Assembly: GCA_019058295.1 (NCBI GenBank)
Contig: JAHPZI010000021.1
Span: forward strand, 41,167-105,166
From: Promethearchaeota archaeon
GTDB taxonomy: Archaea; Asgardarchaeota; Lokiarchaeia; Sigyniarchaeales; SOKP01
DNA: 64,000 bases
Direction: 5' to 3'
Every line of letters begins with the position of its first letter. The first letter of the stretch is position 1. Position numbers and translations under genes: made by a program. Below are positions 19,527-29,757 of the stretch, piece by piece. Below the pieces are notes generated by a model. It searched no databases, was not told the origin of the DNA, and saw only the letters and a list, made by a program, of their open reading frames with translations.

Positions 19527-21008
19527 CTAATTGTTAATTGGGCGTCCTTTCTTATGGATTGCTTTACCTAATACATCTTGAGATGCTTCGCGTACAATCT
19601 CTGATAGAGTTGGATGACTGTGTATCGTAGAATTAATATTTTGAATTGTTAAATCATTTTGCATTGCCAATGCAATTTCTGCAATTAATCCAGAGGCTCC
19701 AACTCCCATGCATGATGCTCCAATGATTTTATTAGTTACTTTATTACATAAGATCTGTAAAAATCCTGAATCTTCCCCCATACATTTAGCTTTACCATGT
19801 GATTGATAAGAAAATAGCCCCATAATCACATCTATACCCTGATTTTTAGCAGATTTTCTTCTTATTCCAATAGAGCCTATATTAGGGGAAATAAAGATTG
19901 TTGCTGGAATTAAACTATAATCTGCTCTCATTTCCTTTACTGGGAATCCCCCGATACGAGATAAAGCGTTTGAAACAGCAATATCACCTTCATAACTAGC
20001 TACATGAGCTAGAAGAAGTCCTCCAGTAACATCTCCTATTGCGTAAATCCCTCTAACGGAAGTTTCTAAACTAAAAGGATCAATCTTTATTGATCCTCGG
20101 TTAGTTTTTATATCAAGTTTTTCTAATCCTATATTTTTTGATTCTTTTTCCCGACCAATTGATACTAAACATAAGTCTGCCATATGGGTAGATTTTTCAG
20201 CATTATTTATTTCTTCTTTGGGAACGGATGCGTCACATGTTATCGCTTTAACTCCCGAACCTGTATTTTCTATAGATAATACATTTAGCGAAGTATGTAT
20301 TTCTATTCCTAATTTCTTGAATTTATTTTCTAACTCCCTAATTATTATAGGTTCTTCAGTTGCTATCGGCTTATTCAAGTATTCTAACATAATTACTTTA
20401 CTTCCAAAGTGATTAAATATATAAGCAAATTCACATCCAATGACCCCTGCCCCAATTATTAACAATCGTTTTGGTATCTTATTAAAACTTGGATCTAAAA
20501 TATCATTGCTGGTCAAAATTCTTTCATGATCAATGTTAAAGTTAGGGATTAGCGTAGGTGAAGAACCAGTTGCAATAATAACTGTTTTAGTAGTTATAAC
20601 TTCATTATCTTTCCCTTGAATTGAAATTTTAAATCCTGTATCAATATTACCTCCAATAATTTTACCATGTCCTTCATAAACTCTGTTTTTCCAAGCTTTC
20701 TGTAAAGCTATTATCCCCTCAACCAATTCTTTAACAACTTTATTCTTTCTTTCTATAGCTTTAGCAAAATTTACGTTAAAATCCTTAATTTCTATTCCGA
20801 ATTCTTCAGCTTTTTCTTTAATTTGTTCAATTAAATAAGCCGACTCGTACAAAGCTTTTGTTGGGATGCACCCACGATTAAGACATGTTCCGCCTAATTT
20901 ATCTTTTTCAATCAAGGCTACTTTTGCACCGTATTGAGCTGCCCTTATAGCTGCTTGGTATCCCCCCGGTCCTGCACCAATAATGGTAATATCATATTGT
21001 TCTTCCAT
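19527..21008 (-). CDS. lpd: Dihydrolipoamide dehydrogenase
   Basis: This 493-aa flavoprotein has the FAD-binding GAGPGG (residues 11-16), the redox-active disulfide GGTCLNRGCIP (C42 and C47), the NAD-binding GAGVIGCEFAY, the second FAD motif GIYAIGDVTGG and the C-terminal catalytic pair in HSHPTLSE. It reoxidises lipoyl groups of 2-oxoacid dehydrogenase or glycine-cleavage complexes with NAD+. No lipoyl-carrying partner gene is near, so which complex it serves is open. It is 4 bp from the convergent Cys-rich gene. Confidence 0.93.
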   Translation of the reverse strand: MEEQYDITIIGAGPGGYQAAIRAAQYGAKVALIEKDKLGGTCLNRGCIPTKALYESAYLIEQIKEKAEEFGIEIKDFNVNFAKAIERKNKVVKELVEGIIALQKAWKNRVYEGHGKIIGGNIDTGFKISIQGKDNEVITTKTVIIATGSSPTLIPNFNIDHERILTSNDILDPSFNKIPKRLLIIGAGVIGCEFAYIFNHFGSKVIMLEYLNKPIATEEPIIIRELENKFKKLGIEIHTSLNVLSIENTGSGVKAITCDASVPKEEINNAEKSTHMADLCLVSIGREKESKNIGLEKLDIKTNRGSIKIDPFSLETSVRGIYAIGDVTGGLLLAHVASYEGDIAVSNALSRIGGFPVKEMRADYSLIPATIFISPNIGSIGIRRKSAKNQGIDVIMGLFSYQSHGKAKCMGEDSGFLQILCNKVTNKIIGASCMGVGASGLIAEIALAMQNDLTIQNINSTIHSHPTLSEIVREASQDVLGKAIHKKGRPINN

Positions 21009-21153
21009 CTTATACTCAACTTCTTTGTTTAATCCATATTAATTTCTTACTAAAAAATGAAATAACATATAGTTCACATAGAATAATTCACTTAATAAAG
21101 TATTTTGTATTTATCTTGCTCATATAGCGATTTCAATTATAAATTTATATATT

Positions 21154-22077
21154 TTAAAAAATAGTACTTTTCTTTACCATATGATGCGGTTTATAAGACT
21201 CTTTAGCTCTTCTTAAGCCTAAGATTCCCAAGTCTTGCTCTCGATTAATGAAAATAGCAGTTTCAAAGCAATTTTTTAAGAATAGATTATTTATTGCTTG
21301 ATATGAACCTTCATAATCAATATGAGCTTTTTCTATATGAATAACCGCTGTTTCATTATTTAGCATTTCTCCCAATGTGTATGCTACACACTTTTCATCC
21401 ACGCAAATAATACACCCTTTAAGATTTAATTTAAAATAATTATCCAATGCTTCATCAATAGCTTTCTGCTCTTCTAATAAATCCTCATTTCTTTGACACT
21501 CGTTCATATCACACCATTCAATTTGTAATTCTCGAACTTTATCTATATGTTCTTCAGTTATAATGCTAAATTCGTAATTATATTGCTCAATAAATTTATT
21601 TAACCACCTTCGTTTTTGGCGATATTTATTTCCCGCTAGAGAAATCAGATCTTGTTTATTATACACATAATCCCAATTATTTCTATCTTCTAAGATGGTA
21701 AATCTCTCATTTCCAAAAGGAAATTCCTCTTTTATATACTCCACGATTGATTCAGGTACTTTATGAAATTCAATATTTTCGAATTCTCTGAAGAGTTGTA
21801 GAATCATTTCTCCCGGATATGGACCAATCGGTGGAATAAAATAAATTGGGTTTTTTTTAACCGAATTGGGCGTTTTCCATTTAGTTAAGTAGGTTTTTGA
21901 GAAGATTAATAAATGTTTTTCTATCTCTGTAAAGAGGAAATCGTAATATTTCCTCCAAATAAACAAGTTCGTAAATGTAAGTTCTGAAATTTCAGGGGAA
22001 AACTTTTCAAAATATTTATCAAACAAAGGTTTGTCAGAAAGTTCTATTTCTTTTGCGCCTTCTAAGTTTATTCTCAT
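21154..22077 (-). CDS. DUF2156 (GNAT-fold) protein
   Basis: The 307-aa product resembles DUF2156, the GNAT-like catalytic domain also found in phosphatidylglycerol lysyltransferases. The N-terminal block FEKFSPEISELTFTNLFIWR and the later EKAHIDYEGSYQAINNLFL are characteristic. There is no membrane domain, so aminoacyl transfer to lipid is not implied; transfer to a soluble acceptor is possible. It starts one base after the stop of the upstream nucleotidyltransferase-like gene, so the two form an operon. Confidence 0.75.
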   Translation of the reverse strand: MRINLEGAKEIELSDKPLFDKYFEKFSPEISELTFTNLFIWRKYYDFLFTEIEKHLLIFSKTYLTKWKTPNSVKKNPIYFIPPIGPYPGEMILQLFREFENIEFHKVPESIVEYIKEEFPFGNERFTILEDRNNWDYVYNKQDLISLAGNKYRQKRRWLNKFIEQYNYEFSIITEEHIDKVRELQIEWCDMNECQRNEDLLEEQKAIDEALDNYFKLNLKGCIICVDEKCVAYTLGEMLNNETAVIHIEKAHIDYEGSYQAINNLFLKNCFETAIFINREQDLGILGLRRAKESYKPHHMVKKSTIF

Positions 22078-22078
22078 A

Positions 22079-23230
22079 TTAATCTTCTACCTCAACGATT
22101 ATATTCAAATGTTGAATCTTAGAATTAATCAATGCTATGACTATTTTTGATAAATTTCTCAAGTTTTTAGCATGTTGGATTTTTTCATCGATTTGTTCGT
22201 GTAAAAATTCATGAATCATGTCCCTCGTTGCCTCTGGCCCATTAGTTTTCATATATTCTTGCCAATGAATTGAAGTTCTACATACATTTTTAATATCCTC
22301 ATCAGAATATTCTTCCTTATCGTACAAAATATCGTTATATTTCTCTATCGCTTTACTTACTCGTTCTAAGTGATCCGCTATTGCCAGAGCTGTTCGACAT
22401 AGAGTAATTAAGTTAGATATGATCCGGGTATTCCTAGTATTAGCCGCTTCTTTAAAAGCATTCCAAGCGTCTAACCATTCTTCTTTATGTGGCCCATCAA
22501 TTCCGTTATTAACCATAGCCACATTAATAACATCACTAATATCTACATTATGTCCTCTTTTAAGTTTCTTATTAAAGATTTGTCTAAGACTTGTTCCTTC
22601 AAGATATGCTCCCGCACCGAAATCCAGTAATTGATTAGTGTCGTTAGCGGCAATTAATGTATTTTTTTCGTTTTTATCTGATAATGGATTTTCCCAATGA
22701 ATATCTTTTTCCCATTCTTTCGTTGTTGAATTTCTTACGAAATTGCACTCTTTGAGCCCATGTTCTAGTAGCGAAACTTGAAATGTCCAAAAATCAATAT
22801 CATCAGTAAATCTTTTTCTCCGCCAGTCTCTCGTAGTATATTTACCCAAATATAGTTTTAAGGTTCCTCTAACTAGCGCGAATTTACCATGTTTTAATGC
22901 TTTTTTTGCTTCGTCACACCTTCTATTTTCAGGGTCGTTTGAGCATGCAACAATCAGATTTAAGACTCTTCGAGCCTCCCCAGCAACAATATCACAAGGA
23001 ATACTACCGTCAGAAGGATATGATCTTGACCCCCCATCTAAGTATTTCTTAAATAATTCAAGATCAGCATTAGGTATTACATAATAGGGATTGTTAAACA
23101 TTTGTTTGCTAAAAATATAGTGAGTAAAACCATTTTTATCTGTGTAAGTTTTATCTAATAATGGAGACACATCTCTAAGGTTATCACCAGGTTTTATCGC
23201 ATCTGCTTTATTATCCCAAATGTCTGCCAT
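22079..23230 (-). CDS. Putative nucleotidyltransferase-fold protein
   Basis: I cannot name the family of this 383-aa protein. Residues 120-148 (VRGTLKLYL, then RKRFTDDIDFW) strongly resemble the G-T-L...R-T-D-D-I-D-F pattern of AbiEii-like and related nucleotidyltransferases, where the Asp residues bind the metal. The C-terminal half is helical. No signal peptide or membrane segment is seen. It forms a tight operon with the DUF2156 gene downstream. It could be the transferase of a toxin-antitoxin or modification system, but no AbiEi-like partner is adjacent; the nearest lies at 31 kb. Confidence 0.6.
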   Translation of the reverse strand: MADIWDNKADAIKPGDNLRDVSPLLDKTYTDKNGFTHYIFSKQMFNNPYYVIPNADLELFKKYLDGGSRSYPSDGSIPCDIVAGEARRVLNLIVACSNDPENRRCDEAKKALKHGKFALVRGTLKLYLGKYTTRDWRRKRFTDDIDFWTFQVSLLEHGLKECNFVRNSTTKEWEKDIHWENPLSDKNEKNTLIAANDTNQLLDFGAGAYLEGTSLRQIFNKKLKRGHNVDISDVINVAMVNNGIDGPHKEEWLDAWNAFKEAANTRNTRIISNLITLCRTALAIADHLERVSKAIEKYNDILYDKEEYSDEDIKNVCRTSIHWQEYMKTNGPEATRDMIHEFLHEQIDEKIQHAKNLRNLSKIVIALINSKIQHLNIIVEVED

Positions 23231-23309
23231 GATGTTTTTTTTGTTTTTAATCTATTATTGGTTAATATTGATATTTAAGACTTGGTTTTATAGATAATAA
23301 AATTTGATG

Positions 23310-25358
23310 TTATGAAATTGATTCTAAGTACTCAATCATTTTCATTGAATCTGTGGTTGGAGGTTTACAGGTTTTGTTAATACAAACATATGCGGTAGCT
23401 TTTTCTTGGACTTTATCAAACCATTCAATAAAGTTTGAAAATTTATCAATCTTTGGAGGATAATTCTCTGTTGGGCGAAATATTAAGACTTTATTCGGAA
23501 TATAATCATTATTTACGGTTTCTAACATTGAGTTGGTATCATCTGAATTTGTATCTCCAGCAATAACTAAGGAAAATGTTGGACCAACACCAAAATCTAC
23601 CGCAATTAAAAACTGAGTATAGGCAATTGGAGTACTCTCGATCTTTTCTGCGAATACCCTTCCCAACAAATCAGCCTTTTTTTCAAGATCTGTATCACCT
23701 GTAATATAACTTAATCTAAGGAGATTTGACATAGCTACAGAGTTCCCTGAGGGGATAGCACCATCGTAAATCTCTTTTTGTCTAGAAATTAATTGTTCTC
23801 CATCATCTGGATAGAAATAAAACCCAGCAATATCATTATCCCAAAAATGCTCAATTAATTCGTTATTTAAATCAAGAGCGATTTTAAGATATTCAGTATC
23901 AAACGTAGCTTCATATAATTCTATTAATCCCCATATAAAGAACGCATAATCATCTAAATATGCTAAAATTTCAGCTTCAGAATCTCTATATCGATGTAGT
24001 AATCGATCATCTGCATTTTTCATAGCTTTTATTATGAAATTCGCAGCCTTTTGAGCTGCTTCTATATATATCTTTTCGTTTAAGATTTGCCCTCCCTTAG
24101 CTAAGGCAGCAATCATGAGGCCATTCCAATCCGTTAGGATTTTGTCATCTTTAGAGGGATGGATTCTCTTTTCTCTTCCATTGAAAAGTTTTTCTCTTAT
24201 TTTTTCTAATCTGGGACTGTTAATAACATCAAGAGTTTGAAGATGTAAAATATTATTACCAGTTCTTCTTTGTGTGGATTCTTCTAAAAAATTTCCCTCT
24301 TTCCTCGTATTATATTTTTGGAAGATGTATTCTGCATCATCTTCTTCAAGAATTTTTTGAATTTCTTCTTCACTCCAGACATAAAATTTACCTTCTTCAC
24401 CTTCACTATCGGCATCTTCTGCTGAATAAAAACCACCTTCTGGTGAAGTCATATCTCGTAGAACATAAGAAAAAATTTCTCTCACGGTGTTCGCGTAAAT
24501 CTCTTTTTTGGTTGCTTGATAGGCCTCTAGATATGCGATTGAAACGAGAGCTTGGTCATAAAGCATCTTCTCGAAATGAGGTACTAACCATTTTTGATCA
24601 GTAGAATAGCGATGAATTCCAAATCCTATATGGTCGTAGATACCTCCTTTTCGCATATATTGAAGGGTTTTCTCAACCATCTTTAAAGCATAATCATCTT
24701 TAGTTCGTTTCCAATATCTTAGTAAGAAGATAAGATTATGCGGAGTGGGAAATTTTGGAGTACTGAATCCTCCAAAATTTTGATCAAATCGGGCTCTAAG
24801 TTGTTCATATGCTTTACGGAGCGTTTTTTTATTTAATTTTTCTCCCGGAGCTTCATTAGTCATATTATTTAAAGTAAATGTTATCTGATTAGCGGACTCT
24901 AAAACCTTTTCTTTTTCAGAGTTCCATAACTGCTTTATTCGAGATATTAAATCCATTATACCTATACGCCCAAATCGGCTTGTTTTTGGAAAATATGTAC
25001 CCGCAAAGAAAGGTTTTTTATCGGGCGTCATAATAATAGTGAGAGGCCATCCGCCCTGTCCTGTCATCATTTGGCAAACAGTCATATAAATCTTATCAAT
25101 ATCGGGGCGCTCCTCACGATCAACCTTTATAGAAATAAATACCTCATTCATTAATTTTGCAATTTCGGTATCTTCAAAAGATTCATGAGCCATTACATGA
25201 CACCAATGACAGGTTGAATATCCAATCGAAAGAAAAATTGGTTTATTTTCTTTTTTCGCTTTTTCAAAAGCTTTTTCTCCCCATGGATACCATTCAACGG
25301 GGTTGTTGGCATGTTGGAGTAAATATGGGCTTTTTTCATTAATTAAATTATTAGAAAT
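23310..25358 (-). CDS. YyaL/SSP411-type thioredoxin-domain protein
   Basis: This is the DUF255/YyaL (SPATA20) family: an N-terminal thioredoxin-like domain followed by an (alpha/alpha)6 six-hairpin domain like N-acylglucosamine 2-epimerases. The first ATG (25193) lies after the conserved CHWCHV redox motif, yet the same frame continues upstream and encodes the family's conserved N-terminus ([16 protein letters not shown], then [20 protein letters not shown]). No ATG, GTG or TTG occurs there. ATT at 25358 has GAGGGG ten bases upstream and gives 682 aa, the usual family length, so I place the start there tentatively. A sequence error is the alternative. It is 32 bp after the nitroreductase gene in a probable operon. 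The biochemical role of the family is not established. Confidence 0.85.
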   Translation of the reverse strand: MSNNLINEKSPYLLQHANNPVEWYPWGEKAFEKAKKENKPIFLSIGYSTCHWCHVMAHESFEDTEIAKLMNEVFISIKVDREERPDIDKIYMTVCQMMTGQGGWPLTIIMTPDKKPFFAGTYFPKTSRFGRIGIMDLISRIKQLWNSEKEKVLESANQITFTLNNMTNEAPGEKLNKKTLRKAYEQLRARFDQNFGGFSTPKFPTPHNLIFLLRYWKRTKDDYALKMVEKTLQYMRKGGIYDHIGFGIHRYSTDQKWLVPHFEKMLYDQALVSIAYLEAYQATKKEIYANTVREIFSYVLRDMTSPEGGFYSAEDADSEGEEGKFYVWSEEEIQKILEEDDAEYIFQKYNTRKEGNFLEESTQRRTGNNILHLQTLDVINSPRLEKIREKLFNGREKRIHPSKDDKILTDWNGLMIAALAKGGQILNEKIYIEAAQKAANFIIKAMKNADDRLLHRYRDSEAEILAYLDDYAFFIWGLIELYEATFDTEYLKIALDLNNELIEHFWDNDIAGFYFYPDDGEQLISRQKEIYDGAIPSGNSVAMSNLLRLSYITGDTDLEKKADLLGRVFAEKIESTPIAYTQFLIAVDFGVGPTFSLVIAGDTNSDDTNSMLETVNNDYIPNKVLIFRPTENYPPKIDKFSNFIEWFDKVQEKATAYVCINKTCKPPTTDSMKMIEYLESIS

Positions 25359-25390
25359 TGTTTTATATCCCCTCTTCCCAGTTTTTACTA

Positions 25391-25951
25391 TTATTTTGGA
25401 ATATACTTATTCATAAAAATGAATTCTTCTAACTTTTTTCTTGGTGGTCTGCTTTTTTCCCCTAACTTCATTGGTTCAGAAAGAACAGGATTTACTTCTT
25501 TTGAATGCTTTCCTATATTTATTAAGGTAATTAATCTCATTTCTTCCGGGATATCTAAAATTTTTTTAGCCTCTTCTTCTTTAAAGCCTGCTATTGGATG
25601 CGCAACAAGATCCAATTCAGTAGCCCTCAAAATTATAAAAGCTGTTGCCATCCCTGTATCAAATAAATAATATAGTCTTTCACCAATGATGCAATCATTT
25701 TCTGGTTTACTAAATACCGCTATTACTAATGATGCTTTTTCAACCCATTTATTTCCTGAAGAAAGAGTCTTAAAAATTTTTTCTAATTGTTCTCTATCAT
25801 GTATAAAAACGAAGTTCCAAGGTTGTTTGTTCATACAAGAGGGTGCGATTTGCGCAATTTCTGCGAAATCTTTAATTAACTCTTCAGTAATTTCAACTGG
25901 TTCAAGAGATCTATAAGCTCTTCTTTCATTAATAGCTTTTTTTACATCCAT
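25391..25951 (-). CDS. Nitroreductase-family flavoprotein
   Basis: The 186-aa product matches the nitroreductase/FMN-dependent oxidoreductase fold: N-terminal [12 protein letters not shown] with the FMN-phosphate-binding arginines, [15 protein letters not shown], and a C-terminal [14 protein letters not shown]. Family members use NAD(P)H or ferredoxin to reduce nitro compounds, quinones or other acceptors as homodimers. An upstream ATG at 25957 overlaps the Shine-Dalgarno GGAGGT, so the start is the ATG at 25951. It is probably cotranscribed with the YyaL-like gene. Confidence 0.9.
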   Translation of the reverse strand: MDVKKAINERRAYRSLEPVEITEELIKDFAEIAQIAPSCMNKQPWNFVFIHDREQLEKIFKTLSSGNKWVEKASLVIAVFSKPENDCIIGERLYYLFDTGMATAFIILRATELDLVAHPIAGFKEEEAKKILDIPEEMRLITLINIGKHSKEVNPVLSEPMKLGEKSRPPRKKLEEFIFMNKYIPK

Positions 25952-26144
25952 TTTCATACCTCCATTACTTAATTTAATTTAATTTATAAAAAAAGAATTA
26001 AAAATTAATTGATTCCATTCTAAATAGCATTTAAATTTAAAATTTTAAAAGATTATTTCTATGAAATATTTAGAAAACAGTATTTTCAAGAAATATTAAC
26101 CAATAGTTTTGAGAAATAGTTTTTAAATTATAGATATTAAAAAA

Positions 26145-26315
26145 TTACATTGGAAATCCTAGGAATATGTAAGGAGAGTATCTCGAAAAATGATCCCAGA
26201 ATTTTGTTTTCTTTTTCTTTTCTTCATCTTGAGGTTTTTCTTCGTTTTCCTCTGCTTCTATTGGCTTGGCATCATCTATTTTTAATTCACTTTTGCTTTC
26301 TATTGTATCTGACAT
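26145..26315 (-). CDS. Small charged hypothetical protein (56 aa)
   Basis: This is a short Glu/Asp/Lys-rich protein beginning MSDTIESKSEL, with a KKKKTKFW basic patch and an aromatic/hydrophobic C-terminus ending YIFLGFPM. GGAGGTAGATAAT precedes this ATG and the upstream ATG at 26330 lies within that site, so the second ATG is chosen. No family recognised. The hydrophobic tail could contact a membrane or a partner. Confidence 0.6.
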   Translation of the reverse strand: MSDTIESKSELKIDDAKPIEAEENEEKPQDEEKKKKTKFWDHFSRYSPYIFLGFPM

Positions 26316-26539
26316 ATTATCTACCTCCATTTTTTTATTTATATTCTAATTCAATTATATGAATTTCTATTAAATATAGAAAAAATGAATTATTTCAATC
26401 TTAGCACTTTAAAAATTAAATATTATTAAATTTTGAATTACTAAAATAAAGGAATTGAATGGAATTCAATTATAATATATAAAAAAGAAAGAAAATGATA
26501 ATTTTTCTCTTTTTGAATTAATTATACTGAAAAAAGTTA

Positions 26540-27664
26540 TTATATTCCTTTAGTTTTTGAAGATTCATCTTTTTGTTCTAAAAATAATTTTCCTATAGCG
26601 ATATCTTCAACATGTAATCTTTCTCTCAATAGATTTTGAATTTGTAATTCCTCAATTTTTCTACCCTCTTTCATGAAATCAATTCCGCATAATATACTTG
26701 CCAAATGAATCACTGAATTTATTGTTGGAGTTGGCACCCCAAGGAATTTCCCTAGTGAGGAAATTGGGACAAGCCCGGTGGGTACATCTTCAGTAAAGTA
26801 TCTGGTTATTAATTGAGTTGGAGCATAAATATCTTGGTATGCTTCCACCTTTTGGATTGCCTCATAGATTGTTTCCGCCTTTATACCATATGACTTTTCA
26901 GCCCATTTGTGATATCTCAGCTGTTTTAAACCTAATTTTCCAAAAATTTCATTAATTTCCATCTCAATCATTTCAAGAACTAAACATACTCGTGGAGTTG
27001 TTCCTTCTTTATAAAATTTAAATTTTTTGCCAAAATCCATTAACCCTGCGTTAAAAAGTGAGATAGTGGGATGCAATAACATCCCAATATTATTAAGGGT
27101 TATTTCAAAATAATCGTCAACGGGTTCTAATTGAGGAAAAACATCTTTTATTATTTCATAAACTAGATCATTATATTTATCTGGAAAGCAAGAAAAGCCA
27201 ACAGAATCCTTTATTTTAATAATATTTACTTTATTTTCAGATAATTGTCTTGAAGTAAAGAGTAAAGTTTGAGTTTCACCGACAAAGATCGGTATGTTTC
27301 CTCTATATTTTTCAATAATTTTAATAAATTCAATGGAACCAAAGGTTCTTCCTGGATTTAAAATAATCATTTGTCCTTGAGATAAATAAGGAGCAATCAT
27401 TTTCGCAATCTGTTTATGAGCTGAGGCTGGTGTAACTACCATTATTAAATTAGCGTCATTAACGGCCAATTTGATGTCTTGAGTTATACAGTCTAATGGA
27501 AAGAATCCATTAAGTTCTCCAGACGCTTCTATACCACCATTTTCAATGATATCACAAATTCTTGTAAAAGAACGATTATAAAGAGAAACGGAATATCCTT
27601 TTGAAGCTGTATAAGCGGCAAATGCTCGACCACCTGATCCAGCACCTATAACACAGACCCTCAC
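26540..27664 (-). CDS. NAD-linked opine/octopine dehydrogenase family protein
   Basis: The 374-aa product has an N-terminal Rossmann motif GAGSGGRAFA (residues 7-16) and a C-terminal helical domain like opine dehydrogenases (LHPTISLFNAG, then the conserved GLVPISSLGKFLGVPTP region). Such enzymes reductively condense an amino acid with a 2-oxoacid, or catalyse the reverse. It starts at GTG, overlapping the TGA of the B12-protein gene by 4 bp, so the two are coupled. The combination suggests an amino-acid pathway with a B12-dependent carbon-skeleton or amine migration step; substrates are unknown. Confidence 0.85.
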   Translation of the reverse strand: MRVCVIGAGSGGRAFAAYTASKGYSVSLYNRSFTRICDIIENGGIEASGELNGFFPLDCITQDIKLAVNDANLIMVVTPASAHKQIAKMIAPYLSQGQMIILNPGRTFGSIEFIKIIEKYRGNIPIFVGETQTLLFTSRQLSENKVNIIKIKDSVGFSCFPDKYNDLVYEIIKDVFPQLEPVDDYFEITLNNIGMLLHPTISLFNAGLMDFGKKFKFYKEGTTPRVCLVLEMIEMEINEIFGKLGLKQLRYHKWAEKSYGIKAETIYEAIQKVEAYQDIYAPTQLITRYFTEDVPTGLVPISSLGKFLGVPTPTINSVIHLASILCGIDFMKEGRKIEELQIQNLLRERLHVEDIAIGKLFLEQKDESSKTKGI

Positions 27665-29409
27665 TGAATCATCACCCCATTCGGGGAGAATTCTCCTTGA
27701 AGTTCTTTTTTTGATAAAAATTTATCAGAATTACAAGCAATAATAATTTTAATTCTTTCAATCTCATCCATAACTTTCTGAGTTGATTCATCCCAAGAAT
27801 AGCAAGCGCCATCCACAATTTTTGTTTTAATCTGTCCTAATGCAAACTTATTATTCTTTAAATGTGGCGCATCAAAAATTCCATATTTAACAAGACGAGT
27901 TAAAATTTTATAATTCGTCCATGGCCTCATTAATTCTGCTGAGGTTTTTGCTAATCTAGGAATTAAATTAACTATCCATTTCGCTTGTCTTATTAATTCT
28001 TCTTTTCTCTCTTCAATTCTCTTATCGTCAATTTTCAAATTACTAGAGTATACTTGATTAATTACTTGATCTACAATATTACAACTTTCAATTATATCTT
28101 CAGGGCGAGCAGCATGACTTGCTTCAGAATAAGACACAACATGTACAATGTCTGGCTTTATTGATAATTGTATTAAAGTGGAAGCTGCTAATTGTCCCTT
28201 AGCTTTTTCTAAGTTTAAAGGAAAACTTGCTAATCCTGTTCTTACTTGTGTTATTACTTTGAAAGAATCATCAACTAAAGTTTGAAGTAGTTCATTTTTA
28301 GCATATATTTTTGCTAAGTCCATTTTAAAGGAACTTGCTGGGGGAGTATTAAACATGAATTGGGCAATAAAGTGTTTCACACCTAATTTCTTTGCTATTA
28401 TTCCACATAGATACATATCCGCGACAGCTACGGCATCAGGAGCATCTCTTAAACTCCAGTGGTGAGGATCATTGATTTCTACAGGTATATTATTTTCTGC
28501 GTGCCATTTTATTGCCGCTAAATGTTGTTTTATTGAGATTTTTAACGTTAATGGGCCTCTACTGTCCATCTGATTAAACCAAAAGATTGGAATTGCTGCC
28601 CATGCATTTTTTATTGTCTTCTGATACAGTTTTCCTAATTTTATAAAATCCCTCGTACCAGCATAAATCCTCAACAAAGGAAAATTTCCTCTTAATCGTG
28701 CTTTATGCAATTTAATAAAATCTTCTTTAGATCTTAAAGGAACACCTCCCGCTCCAGATAGGTTCTTAATTAGCTCTTTTGGATGAAAATAGTTCGATTG
28801 AGTATTTTGATCAGGTGCAATTGAAATTATATCTAAAATTTCGGACTCAGCTAACTGCCTTATTCCTTTAATTGTTTCTTCTAAATTTGGCAAACCGAAG
28901 TGAGCTCTGATAATTGGATAAGGTTTTTTCCAATTTATCCTAGAAATTATATCCATTGGAATTTGAGCTTTCTTATGTTTTGAAATCTTATCTCTTCTCA
29001 ACAGTGAAATTATTTTGTATTTTGATTCACCACCTATAAAAAATTCGTCAATTGAATCAAATTTTCTCGCAAATTTTACGACATCAGGGGTACCTGCGAA
29101 AAATAAATGTTTCGGCTTATATGATAATTCATTATATTTTTTGAAAAATTCTTTAAGAAGGGGAATGACGGTTGTAGGAGTTAATCGATAACTTAATCCT
29201 ACAATATCAGGCTTTTCCCTAATTATATTATTAATTATATGAGGGATTGGTGTTGCAGGACCTAAAAATATACAATCATAACCTAATTGATGAGCAATAT
29301 TAATGAAATTATATGTGCCAGCAACATGAACACATTGACCGAGACAGGCAGTCAAAATTCTTTTCTTCTTATTTTTCCTTTCTCTATTAATATCATTTAA
29401 TTTTTTCAT
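27661..29409 (-). CDS. Cobalamin-binding mutase-like protein
   Basis: The 582-aa product has an N-terminal B12-binding Rossmann-like domain (about 15-150) followed by a TIM-barrel-like region reminiscent of glutamate/methylaspartate mutase large subunits (GAGGVPLRSKEDF, INDPHHWSLRDAPDAVAVA). The cobalamin motif DxHxxG is present as C26-V-H28-V-A-G31: the cobalt-ligand His and the Gly are kept but Asp is replaced by Cys. GGAGATGAT precedes the ATG. It is the first gene of a two-gene operon with opine dehydrogenase. It could be an adenosylcobalamin mutase with an amino acid substrate; no separate small subunit is nearby, consistent with fusion. Confidence 0.7.
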   Translation of the reverse strand: MKKLNDINRERKNKKKRILTACLGQCVHVAGTYNFINIAHQLGYDCIFLGPATPIPHIINNIIREKPDIVGLSYRLTPTTVIPLLKEFFKKYNELSYKPKHLFFAGTPDVVKFARKFDSIDEFFIGGESKYKIISLLRRDKISKHKKAQIPMDIISRINWKKPYPIIRAHFGLPNLEETIKGIRQLAESEILDIISIAPDQNTQSNYFHPKELIKNLSGAGGVPLRSKEDFIKLHKARLRGNFPLLRIYAGTRDFIKLGKLYQKTIKNAWAAIPIFWFNQMDSRGPLTLKISIKQHLAAIKWHAENNIPVEINDPHHWSLRDAPDAVAVADMYLCGIIAKKLGVKHFIAQFMFNTPPASSFKMDLAKIYAKNELLQTLVDDSFKVITQVRTGLASFPLNLEKAKGQLAASTLIQLSIKPDIVHVVSYSEASHAARPEDIIESCNIVDQVINQVYSSNLKIDDKRIEERKEELIRQAKWIVNLIPRLAKTSAELMRPWTNYKILTRLVKYGIFDAPHLKNNKFALGQIKTKIVDGACYSWDESTQKVMDEIERIKIIIACNSDKFLSKKELQGEFSPNGVMIQ

Positions 29410-29757
29410 AATATCATCTCCTATTATTATTTAGGAGTAAAATTTAGGCGAGTTTCGCAATTTATTCACAAAATCGGATTGAAAATTCTTCACAATCCGA
29501 CTCTTTTATATTAAAAATAGCTAAATTAATGTGGATCTTTGTTAGAATAATAATCAACTCTATATATCTAATATATGGATTCTATATTTAAATATAACGG
29601 TCATTTAAATAAGTATGAAACTAATATTTATTTAAATAAATAATCCTTTTACTAATGCAAGATCTCATCATAAATATAAACATTACATTTATATTTTTTT
29701 ATATCTATTATATAAATAAGAAAATTTATTATTTTTCATATAAAAATATTTTAATTA
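29410..29757. other. Divergent control region
   Basis: This 348-bp A/T-rich spacer separates the divergent B12-protein and small winged-helix genes. It contains the inverted repeat at 29474-29500 and several TATA-like stretches, but no gene is supported. Confidence 0.5.
29474..29500. promoter_or_regulatory. Perfect 8-bp inverted repeat, possible operator
   Basis: TCGGATTG and CAATCCGA are separated by 11 bases, in otherwise A/T-rich sequence, 65-91 bp upstream of the B12-protein start. It could be an operator for the adjacent winged-helix protein or a small hairpin in the mRNA leader. Confidence 0.45.

Noticed and set aside
21126..21165. Third copy of the ~76-bp repeat
   Set aside because: Only about 35 A/T-rich bases match, mostly the TATA-like part; chance similarity cannot be excluded.
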